Assembly (NCBI RefSeq): GCF_943846705.1
Contig: NZ_OX044366.1
Location: 2,232,001-2,296,000 of the forward strand
Source: an uncultured Pseudomonas sp.
GTDB lineage: Bacteria > Pseudomonadota > Gammaproteobacteria > Pseudomonadales > Pseudomonadaceae
Reading direction: 5' to 3'
Length of the DNA: 64,000 nucleotides
Both the position numbers and the translations under genes were made by a program. Below are positions 1 to 5,237 of this stretch, piece by piece. Every line of letters starts with the position of its first letter. Position 1 is the first letter of the stretch. The notes under the pieces were generated by a model. It did no database searches, had not been told where the DNA came from, and worked only from the letters and a program-made list of their open reading frames with translations.

Positions 1-205
1 TGGCTTTTTGGATTATGTCAGCGTGGAAAATATCAGTTATTTTGGAAAAGTACTCAAACTCAACCATTTCAAAGGTTTCTGATAGGTCAGCTTCTTTTAA
101 TAATAAATCTTTGAATGTTTCACCGCTTAAGTTTTTCCATGTACTAATTCCGCCTGTAAACCCATGAACAAACACTACAGCCAATGGTTTTTTAGTAGTA
201 CTCAT
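1..205 (-). CDS. Alpha/beta-hydrolase family protein, N-terminal part only
   Basis: An open frame starts with ATG at 205 and reads leftward without a stop to the window edge, giving 68 codons. A Shine-Dalgarno GAGG lies 5 bases before the ATG. The protein begins with a short polar stretch and then LAVVFVHGFTGGISTW, the beta-strand plus oxyanion-loop HGFxGG signature of alpha/beta-hydrolases (lipase, esterase or DUF676-like). The nucleophile and the rest of the triad would lie outside the window. The DNA is clearly more AT-rich than the core genes to the right and uses AAA, TTA and TTT freely, which suggests acquired DNA. Such hydrolases occur alone, as lipases, and as effectors next to defence genes; the fragment cannot tell these apart. 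The hydrolase fold is likely; the role is unknown. Confidence 0.7.
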   Translation of the reverse strand, partial: MSTTKKPLAVVFVHGFTGGISTWKNLSGETFKDLLLKEADLSETFEMVEFEYFSKITDIFHADIIQKA

Positions 206-248
206 AACAGCCTCATATCCCTAGGAAGCTAAAACATTAAATTCCTTG

Positions 249-464
249 ATGCGAAATCTTGAAAACACTACCACCGATGAGGTCAATGAGCCATTATTTG
301 TAGCTTGGTGCGCTCTCCATGCGAGACTTGGATCGTCAAGTTTTCGGGCGTCTAAGCTAGATAGAGCTTTTTTACTTGGTGCTCAGTTTAGTTCTAGCGC
401 TGAGAAAATTAGGAGCTTGATTGGAGCTAACTCGCCACGTACCCAAGAAACAAGGAATGCTTGA
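249..464 (+). CDS. Possible small protein of 71 residues, unknown
   Basis: An ATG at 249 opens 71 codons, divergent from the hydrolase gene and 43 bp from its start. The product is polar with one short hydrophobic stretch (EPLFVAWCALHARLG) and an Arg/Ser-rich middle. No Shine-Dalgarno sequence is visible and I recognise no family. Its base composition is like that of the hydrolase fragment. It may be real or chance. Confidence 0.25.
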   Translation: MRNLENTTTDEVNEPLFVAWCALHARLGSSSFRASKLDRAFLLGAQFSSSAEKIRSLIGANSPRTQETRNA

Positions 465-1144
465 GCGTAAATTCAGCCTTTTGAGGGGGGGGGAAGCCAT
501 TAGTCGAGCATACAACCCAGTAGCATTTTGGTGCGCGCGCCCCCCTTTAGTAGAGGTTAGGCTTCTTCGACGCCTCCTTGAGGTTCTGCTTTCGCTGCGA
601 AGCTTGAGTTTATCCTCTGGTCGCTTTGGGTTGGATGCTATCTGGTCGTTATTGTTACTACGTTATGACTGGTCAGATGGGGCATCTGGCTCGTCGAAAT
701 TTGCAGTTACTCATGCCGATAGATCACACAAGCTCTGCGTTACACCTGCCTTTGCTCCCGTGGGTGCTCCTGTAGTTGCTTGCTTTAGGTAGGTAACTCA
801 AGAGTGAATGTTTCTGGCAGAAAAATATGAGCGGCCTTCTGTAACAATGGTTCTGCCCTGATTCCCCCGTGCCGGGGGGGGCATTTCGAGCATCATTTTC
901 CGCCCAAGCATAGCTCCGCCCATTGCTGGCTGTGCAGCCTTGATATCCCCCGGTGCAGCTCTGCGTCCTTTCCTCGGTCTAGGAAATTATCATCTCTACG
1001 CCACAGTCCAAGCCGTTCTCTTTGGGTATACCTCATCGACTACAGCGGCAGCCTTCGTTTGCGTTGTCGTTTGTGTACTGTTGACTACTTATACGGCTAC
1101 ATGCATGGTGGCAACACTTAAACGACTACGAGGAGTTGTCGCCA
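465..1144. other. Long stretch without a convincing gene
   Basis: No frame here has a start with a ribosome site or protein-like composition. The open frames at 421-792 and 940-1182 start with TTG and have odd composition. The stretch holds a run of nine G near 485-493, a run of six C near 541-546 and a run of eight G near 874-881. CCCCCG-TGC-CGGGGG near 864-878 could form a 6-bp hairpin, but no T-run follows. On the minus strand near 610-545 about 20 codons ending AAKAEPQGGVEEA and a stop look like the tail of a lost gene. I read this as decayed accessory DNA. Confidence 0.4.
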
Positions 1145-1783
1145 ATGTTTGTCCGCGCATATCTTCGGGCATCCACTACTGAGCAAGACGCCAGCCGCGC
1201 ACGCTCTGCCTTGGATACCTTCGTCCATAGCCACGGCCTCACCATCGCCAGCTATTACACAGAGAACGAGAGCGGGGCATCCTTGCAGCGTCCCGAGTTA
1301 TTCAGGCTGCTGGCCGACGCCAAGCCGGGGGATGTTCTGTTGGTTGAGCAGGTCGACAGGCTTAGCCGTCTCACTGAGGGCGATTGGCAGCAGCTCAGGG
1401 CGACCATTAAGGCTAAGGATGTGAGGGTCGTTGCCTTGGATCTGCCTACCTCGCACCAGTTCTTAGTCGCGCCCAACGCCACCACTGCTGACGCCTTCAC
1501 CTCGCGGATGCTTGGGGCCATCAATGACATGCTCTTAGACATGCTCGCAGCGGTTGCCCGGAAAGACTACGAAGACCGCCGCAGACGGCAGGACGAGGGC
1601 ATTGCTAAGGCCAAGGCTCAGGGGGCATACAAGGGAAGGGGTGTAGACAAGGAGAAGCACGCCCGCATCATGGCACTGCTAAGCAAAGGCACTGGTATAC
1701 GCGAAGCTGCCAAGCTCCTAGGGGTCAGCACCAGCACTGTTATCAGGGCAAGGGACAAGGCCAAGGAAGGCGCCACAGCCTGA
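1145..1783 (+). CDS. Small serine recombinase (resolvase/invertase family)
   Basis: The 212-residue protein has the order of a small serine recombinase. It starts FVRAYLRASTTEQ with the presumed catalytic Ser10 and conserved Arg8. VEQVDRLSR at about residues 67-75 is the usual DRLSR active-site segment. A linker helix rich in Arg (EDRRRRQDEGIAKAK) follows, then a C-terminal helix-turn-helix (IREAAKLLGVSTSTVIRA). These enzymes cut and rejoin DNA at paired sites for resolution or inversion. The length is that of Tn3-type resolvases and DNA invertases, and too short for a large serine integrase. The ATG at 1145 was chosen because AGGAG ends 9 bases upstream; an in-frame TTG at 1136 has no such site. 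No transposase, invertible segment or paired recombination site was found nearby, so its substrate is unknown. Confidence 0.9.
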   Translation: MFVRAYLRASTTEQDASRARSALDTFVHSHGLTIASYYTENESGASLQRPELFRLLADAKPGDVLLVEQVDRLSRLTEGDWQQLRATIKAKDVRVVALDLPTSHQFLVAPNATTADAFTSRMLGAINDMLLDMLAAVARKDYEDRRRRQDEGIAKAKAQGAYKGRGVDKEKHARIMALLSKGTGIREAAKLLGVSTSTVIRARDKAKEGATA

Positions 1784-1815
1784 CGCCTATCACCAGCACC
1801 AGCACAAAGACGAAG

Positions 1816-1844
1816 CCCCCGGAGGTCACCCAACGGGGGTTTTT
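1816..1844 (+). terminator. Rho-independent terminator after the recombinase gene
   Basis: CCCCCG at 1816-1821 pairs with CGGGGG at 1834-1839 across a 12-base loop, and five T follow. It lies 33 bp after the recombinase stop on the same strand. Confidence 0.75.
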
Positions 1845-1895
1845 CGTATCTTGTGGTTCATCCACGGATAACCAGTCCGCTGCATAACCATTTAA

Positions 1896-2154
1896 GTCCT
1901 GCCCCTCAACGGATTCTCCGTCCGTAGCAAAACCATTCCTCTCCCTGTCCGCTCCCCTGTTGTTTTCTCCTACCTCAAGTCCTTCAACAAGACCCTGGCC
2001 GCCCTGGAAGACCTGACCGCCCGCAACAAGGCAGTCGCCGCTCAGAAGACCGAGCAGGCCATCGCCCTGGAAGAGCAAGCAGAAGACCTGCTGGCCGAGG
2101 CACAGAGCGCTGAGGCAGTCGCTAAGAACATCCGCGAAATGCTCGGGCAGTAAG
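1896..2154 (+). pseudogene. Coding remnant without a start, coiled-coil C-terminus
   Basis: The frame is open from just after a TAA at 1893 to TAA at 2152-2154, but it has no ATG, GTG or TTG. From about 1965 it reads like a real protein: FSYLKSFNKTLAALEDLTAR, then an Ala/Glu/Gln-rich helical stretch with heptad spacing, ending in NIREMLGQ. The codon choice is GC-rich at third positions, as in a Pseudomonas gene. I infer the 3' end of a gene that lost its 5' part, or a gene with a non-standard start such as ATT at 1935. No family is recognised. Confidence 0.5.
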
Positions 2155-2183
2155 CCATGTGCGCGCCTCTTCCACCGGGCTAC

Positions 2184-2212
2184 AGGCCACGCCCCAAGCG
2201 GGGTTGAGGCCT
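2184..2212 (+). other. Two-part hairpin before the KilA-N gene leader
   Basis: AGGCC at 2184-2188 pairs with GGCCT at 2208-2212. Inside it CCCC at 2192-2195 pairs with GGGG at 2200-2203. No T-run follows on either strand, so this is a structured element rather than a typical terminator. It ends 12 bases before the repeated leader motif. Confidence 0.4.
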
Positions 2213-2224
2213 CCCAAACGTAAT

Positions 2225-2288
2225 TACCCCCAGTACTAGCTGAATCACTTCAGAACCTTTCGAGCGGCCCTTCGCCGCCTATCAACAT
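2225..2288 (+). repeat. Leader repeat, copy 1 (before the KilA-N gene)
   Basis: TACCCCCAGTACTAGC at 2225-2240 is repeated exactly at 3191-3206. After a spacer of 24 bases comes CGGCCCTTCGCCGCCT with TATCAACA close behind; the second copy has CGGCCCTTTACTGCCT and TCTTAACA at nearly the same distance. Both copies lie just upstream of a gene of the accessory region. A shared promoter, an operator or an RNA leader is possible; none can be chosen from sequence alone. Confidence 0.6.
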
Positions 2289-2303
2289 CTTGGAGAGAAC
2301 GAC

Positions 2304-3077
2304 ATGACCAACAACATCATCACCCGCGACTACAACGGCCAGACCTTCAGCTTCCGCGAGGACGGCTACTTCAACATGACCAAGGCTGCGAAGGTCTACG
2401 GTAAAGACCTGAGCAACTTCATGCGGTCGCCTGATACTGTCGATTACGTCGACGCGCTTTCTCAAACCGTGAAATCCACGGACTGCCCTGTAGTCCAGGC
2501 AGTACGCGGGGGCCGCGCCCCAGGCACTTGGGGTCACCCTAAGCTGGCCGTCTTCTTCGCCCGCTGGCTGGACGTGAAGTTCGCCGTGTTCTGCGACATG
2601 GTCATCGACGACATCCTCAACAAGAAAGCTGAGCTGACCATCACCAAGCCGGAAGAGTCCGCCTCTTTTGCCTTGCCTCAGACTTATCTGGCGTCTCTGG
2701 AAGAGCTGGTCAAGTCCCTTAAGGAACGTGAGCAACTGGAGCAGGCGAACCTGCAGCTCACTCAAGAAGTCACCACACTGACCCCTAAGGCAATCGGCTA
2801 CGACACCTTGGTCAGCAACGACGGCTTCTTCACAGCCACGCAGGCCGCTGAAGCATTGGGCATGCCGAGCGCCATCGCTCTGAACCGTTTCCTCAGGGCT
2901 ATCGGTTGGAAGTCGAAGCGCGATACAGACGCCCCAACAGCGATGGCACGGGATAAAGGTTGGTTGGTCACTCGCTTCCGTAACAAGGCAGGCACTGGCC
3001 GCAGCTTCCCTCAGGTCTTCGTGACACCTAAAGGCCTCACCGAGCTGCGCTTCATCCTGAGCAAGGAGGCAGCGTAA
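2304..3077 (+). CDS. KilA-N / KilAC phage-type DNA-binding regulator
   Basis: The 257-residue protein has two parts. Residues about 1-105 form a KilA-N domain, seen in GYFNMTKAAKVYGKDLSNFMRS and WGHPKLAVFFARWL, followed by a helix. After a coiled-coil linker (about 125-160) comes a KilAC/antirepressor domain from about residue 165, with FFTATQAAEALGM and a basic GWKSKRDTD stretch. Proteins of this architecture are phage or prophage regulators, often antirepressors that lift repression of lytic genes; the target here is unknown. The ATG at 2304 has GGAGAG 7 bases upstream. The gene follows leader copy 1 and overlaps the next small gene as TAATG. It marks the region as phage-derived. Confidence 0.9.
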   Translation: MTNNIITRDYNGQTFSFREDGYFNMTKAAKVYGKDLSNFMRSPDTVDYVDALSQTVKSTDCPVVQAVRGGRAPGTWGHPKLAVFFARWLDVKFAVFCDMVIDDILNKKAELTITKPEESASFALPQTYLASLEELVKSLKEREQLEQANLQLTQEVTTLTPKAIGYDTLVSNDGFFTATQAAEALGMPSAIALNRFLRAIGWKSKRDTDAPTAMARDKGWLVTRFRNKAGTGRSFPQVFVTPKGLTELRFILSKEAA

Positions 3078-3157
3078 TGCGTGACGTCGACTACATCCTG
3101 CGAGGTGTCTGTTACGAAGTGCAGAAGATTCTTGAAGCGTTCTTTGGGCGGTGCTGA
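3077..3157 (+). CDS. 26-residue protein coupled to the KilA-N gene
   Basis: The stop of the KilA-N gene overlaps an ATG as TAATG at 3075-3079. A very strong Shine-Dalgarno AAGGAGG lies about 7 bases before it, inside the end of the upstream gene. The frame gives 26 residues starting MRDVDYILRG and ending EAFFGRC before TGA. The coupling and the ribosome site argue that it is translated. It has two Cys and an amphipathic helix-like middle. No family is recognised; a small phage protein is the natural guess. Confidence 0.5.
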   Translation: MRDVDYILRGVCYEVQKILEAFFGRC

Positions 3158-3190
3158 GCCGTATGTAATGCTGAGTCTACCTGCCTCCTT

Positions 3191-3250
3191 TACCCCCAGT
3201 ACTAGCAGAAAAGAAAGCCGTTCTTATCGGCCCTTTACTGCCTCTTAACA
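3191..3250 (+). repeat. Leader repeat, copy 2 (before the 94-residue gene)
   Basis: The 16-bp TACCCCCAGTACTAGC is identical to copy 1. Its second block CGGCCCTT starts at 3228, 21 bases after the first block (24 in copy 1). The following gene starts at 3336, so the leader is longer here than before the KilA-N gene. Confidence 0.6.
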
Positions 3251-3335
3251 CTCCCCCGGCGACATCTCCCGACACCCTGCAGGGCTACCCCTAGCGGTGC
3301 GCTCGCGTTCGCCTATCACAAAGGAAAACTACCCA

Positions 3336-3620
3336 ATGAAACACCACACACCTGATTCACTTGTCCGCTTCCACGTCCACATGCGCCGAGACCATGCCAC
3401 TCAGTTGGTTGAACTGGCCAACGCTCTAGCGAAGCTGAAGGGGCGCGACACACGTCTTGGCGAGTCACTGGAGCTGGCTCTAATCGCTGGCTTGAGCAAA
3501 TCGCTTGCCGACCTCTTGGCGCTCGCCCAGGGCGACAAGGATGGTTCTCACTGGCTGCAGCTTGGCCCAGTCAACCGCATGGGTGGGAAGGCTCTCGCCC
3601 CGGCAAAGCTCAGTCGCTGA
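3336..3620 (+). CDS. Uncharacterised 94-residue protein of the accessory region
   Basis: The protein starts with a polar LVRFHVHMRRDHATQLVELA segment, a short strand followed by helices, which loosely recalls ribbon-helix-helix DNA-binding proteins. A Leu/Ala-rich helical middle (about residues 30-65) and a basic tail follow. The ATG at 3336 was chosen over one at 3297 because AAAGGA stands about 10 bases upstream and the extra 13 residues look unlike protein. Its stop is 10 bp before the next gene, so the two are probably co-transcribed behind leader copy 2. Function unknown. Confidence 0.6.
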   Translation: MKHHTPDSLVRFHVHMRRDHATQLVELANALAKLKGRDTRLGESLELALIAGLSKSLADLLALAQGDKDGSHWLQLGPVNRMGGKALAPAKLSR

Positions 3621-3630
3621 AGGAGGGGGC

Positions 3631-4155
3631 ATGGAAAATTTGCCCGAAGAGTTGCTGGAGTTCAGTCGGCGGCTGGAGGCCCGAATTTGTGAGCTTGAGG
3701 AGCGAAGGACGCGGCTTTCTGGCTTGGTCGCCAATGCAAAGGTTAGTGGGCGAGGGCGCAAGCCTGATGCGGTTTGCAATCCTTTCGTAGGTCTTAGAAC
3801 GTTGCTCCGTGAGGACGAAGAAGCGGTCAGAGCCTATGGCTACCCAGCATGGCTGGATGATGTTCTTCGAGGAGTGGCAAGTCTTGATTGGTATCGCCCC
3901 AATGCTCGCAGTATTCCGCTGTCTGTACGGCATATGCTGGCGATTCTTGACCAACTGTCTGTCATCACTGCCGCCGGCGTTTCTGCCCTGCTGCTTGTTG
4001 AGGTTCGACAGGCCCAGCGATACGTTCAGGCGCTGAGAATGGCCATGCCTTATCTGTTAGCTGGAATGCCCGTCGGAACCTTCGAGCGCATAGCTGAGCT
4101 TCAGTCAGGTGCTGAATATTTCGATGACGAAGAGCAGGAAGGCATTGCAGCCTGA
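3631..4155 (+). CDS. Uncharacterised 174-residue protein, paired with the preceding gene
   Basis: The ATG at 3631 stands 4 bases after AGGAGGGGG, a perfect ribosome site, and fixes the start although the frame is open further upstream. Residues about 1-40 are charged and likely coiled coil (EELLEFSRRLEARICELEERR). A Trp/Tyr-containing middle (YGYPAWLDDVLRGVASLDWYRP) and an Ala/Leu-rich helical stretch follow, then an acidic tail (EYFDDEEQEG). No signal peptide or clear membrane span is seen. I do not recognise the family. The phage-like surroundings suggest an accessory function. Confidence 0.65.
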   Translation: MENLPEELLEFSRRLEARICELEERRTRLSGLVANAKVSGRGRKPDAVCNPFVGLRTLLREDEEAVRAYGYPAWLDDVLRGVASLDWYRPNARSIPLSVRHMLAILDQLSVITAAGVSALLLVEVRQAQRYVQALRMAMPYLLAGMPVGTFERIAELQSGAEYFDDEEQEGIAA

Positions 4156-4465
4156 TGAGCTGAATTAACGTCGCAATATATAAGAGACCACCAAGACCAC
4201 TACCTCCTAGAGGTCTCCGGGTGTTCGCTCTGGTGCAGCTGCTGTAGTTGCCTCTTCAAAGGCAATCCATGCAAAGACCACCGCCAAGGCCGTCTCTGGG
4301 CGAAGCACTCAGCGCCACTCTCAGCCATCACATGGCGTCCCCAAAATCTTGGTCTCAGCCGAAGGCCTTGGCCTCGACTACCTGACCTGCATCACCGGAG
4401 GTCTCCACCTGAGAAGCGTCAGGAGGGGGAGGCCTGCCCGTGCATCTAATAAGGAACACTTACCA
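4156..4465 (+). other. Structured intergenic region before the RNase H gene
   Basis: No gene is supported here. CTCC-a-CCTGA at 4403-4412 can pair with TCAGG-a-GG at 4419-4426, forming a hairpin about 40 bases before the RNase H start. GAGACC near 4175-4180 and GGTCTC near 4213-4218 form another inverted pair. These may be parts of a structured mRNA leader or decayed sequence. No clear promoter can be named. Confidence 0.35.
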
Positions 4466-4972
4466 ATGACCACCTACACCATCTATACCGACGGCGCATG
4501 CCGCAACAATGGAAGGCCTAGCGCCAAGGCAGGCTGGGGTGCAGTACTGACCAATCCCCAAGGGGAGACATTAGAAATTGCCGGGCCAGTCCCTCGGGGC
4601 GAGCCGCAGACCAACAGCAGGGCTGAGCTAATGGCCCTTGTCGAGGCTCTGAAGCGATGTACTAAGACAGCACCTATCACCCTGCACACTGACAGCAAAT
4701 ACATTGCCGACGCCTGCAACGGCTGGCTAGAGGGCTGGAAGAGTAGGGGCTGGAAGAGGGCCGACAAGAAGCCCCCGGAGCATCTCGACCTATGGCGGTG
4801 CATTGACCAGTTGCTACAAGAGAAGGATGTCACCGTCTGCTGGGTGAAGGCACGCAACGGAATGCTAGGTAATGAGCGGGCCGATGCCTTGGCATGTCTT
4901 GGGGCAAACGGAAAGGTCATCAGGAAACGCTGCAAGAACAGGTCTGAATGTCAGTTGTTGGAGGAGGCTTGA
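4466..4972 (+). CDS. Ribonuclease HI, accessory copy
   Basis: RNase HI cuts the RNA strand of RNA-DNA hybrids, using metal held by four acidic residues. All four are seen: Asp9 in YTDGAC, Glu54 in NSRAEL, Asp76 in HTDSKY and Asp140 in NERADALA. The loop that normally carries a helpful His (E. coli His124, in WVKGHAG) reads WVKARNG here, so that His is replaced by Arg130. The protein is 168 residues, slightly longer than the housekeeping enzyme (about 150) because of a basic tail (VIRKRCKNRSE). The ATG at 4466 has AAGGA 10 bases upstream; an upstream extension of the frame to 4349 is unlikely to be translated. It lies in the phage-like region, where such enzymes may help element replication. 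Confidence 0.88.
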   Translation: MTTYTIYTDGACRNNGRPSAKAGWGAVLTNPQGETLEIAGPVPRGEPQTNSRAELMALVEALKRCTKTAPITLHTDSKYIADACNGWLEGWKSRGWKRADKKPPEHLDLWRCIDQLLQEKDVTVCWVKARNGMLGNERADALACLGANGKVIRKRCKNRSECQLLEEA

Positions 4973-4997
4973 AGATCTCTGACGAGGTTGTCAGAAT

Positions 4998-5017
4998 TGA
5001 GTCTTAACCGTGACTCA
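4998..5017. repeat. Small inverted repeat near the element boundary
   Basis: TGAGTC at 4998-5003 and GACTCA at 5012-5017 flank 8 bases. It lies between the RNase H gene and the broken tRNA, about 70 bp inside the element end. It could be an arm-type recombinase site, a protein-binding site or chance. Confidence 0.3.
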
Positions 5018-5085
5018 GCGGTGTAGCAGCGGCCTTGATGGCCTGAAAGGTGCGTTCTAGAGGGGTTTGGTAGTAGGCAGTGGGC

Positions 5086-5125
5086 ATTTTGAATCCGCCG
5101 CGTCTACCGGTTCCGCCACCGGGGC
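5086..5125 (-). tRNA. tRNA-Leu(CAA), 5' half only, interrupted in the anticodon arm
   Basis: Reading the minus strand from 5125, the sequence begins GCCCCGGTGGCGGAACCGG, a class II Leu tRNA acceptor strand and D arm. It continues through the D arm to GGCGGA, the loop TTCAAAA with anticodon CAA (5091-5089), and one matching stem base at 5086. After that the expected TCCGC strand, variable arm, T arm and acceptor 3' strand are absent; the sequence diverges to GCCCACTG. The acceptor complement GGGGC and a T arm are not found anywhere to the left within the window. I infer that an element integrated in the anticodon arm and that this is the chromosomal 5' half. Confidence 0.85.
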
Positions 5126-5138
5126 ACAATGGCGGCGG

Positions 5139-5167
5139 AGTATAGAGATGGTATTTGAGTTGGTCAA
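5139..5167 (-). promoter_or_regulatory. Sigma70-type promoter of the tRNA-Leu gene
   Basis: On the minus strand TTGACC (5167-5162) and TATACT (5144-5139) are separated by exactly 17 bases, and the tRNA 5' end (5125) follows 13 bases after the -10 box. This is a near-consensus stable-RNA promoter. Because the tRNA is broken, transcription from it would now run into the accessory element, antisense to the RNase H gene. Confidence 0.8.
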
Positions 5168-5237
5168 TGCACTGCGTGTTCAGAATGTGTGATTTCCGGT
5201 AAACTTTGCCGCCCTTCTAGATGACCCCACTCTGACC

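Noticed and set aside
421..792. 123-codon frame in the left region
   Set aside because: It starts with TTG, has no ribosome site, crosses a run of nine G, and the Leu/Ser-rich product looks non-biological.
940..1182. 80-codon hydrophobic frame before the recombinase
   Set aside because: It starts with TTG without a ribosome site and overlaps the recombinase start in another frame; hydrophobicity alone is not enough.
4973..5125. A group I or other intron in tRNA-Leu(CAA), as known for some bacterial anticodon loops
   Set aside because: No 3' half of the tRNA is found downstream on the minus strand within 5 kb, and coding genes of phage type begin at once, so an element insertion fits better.
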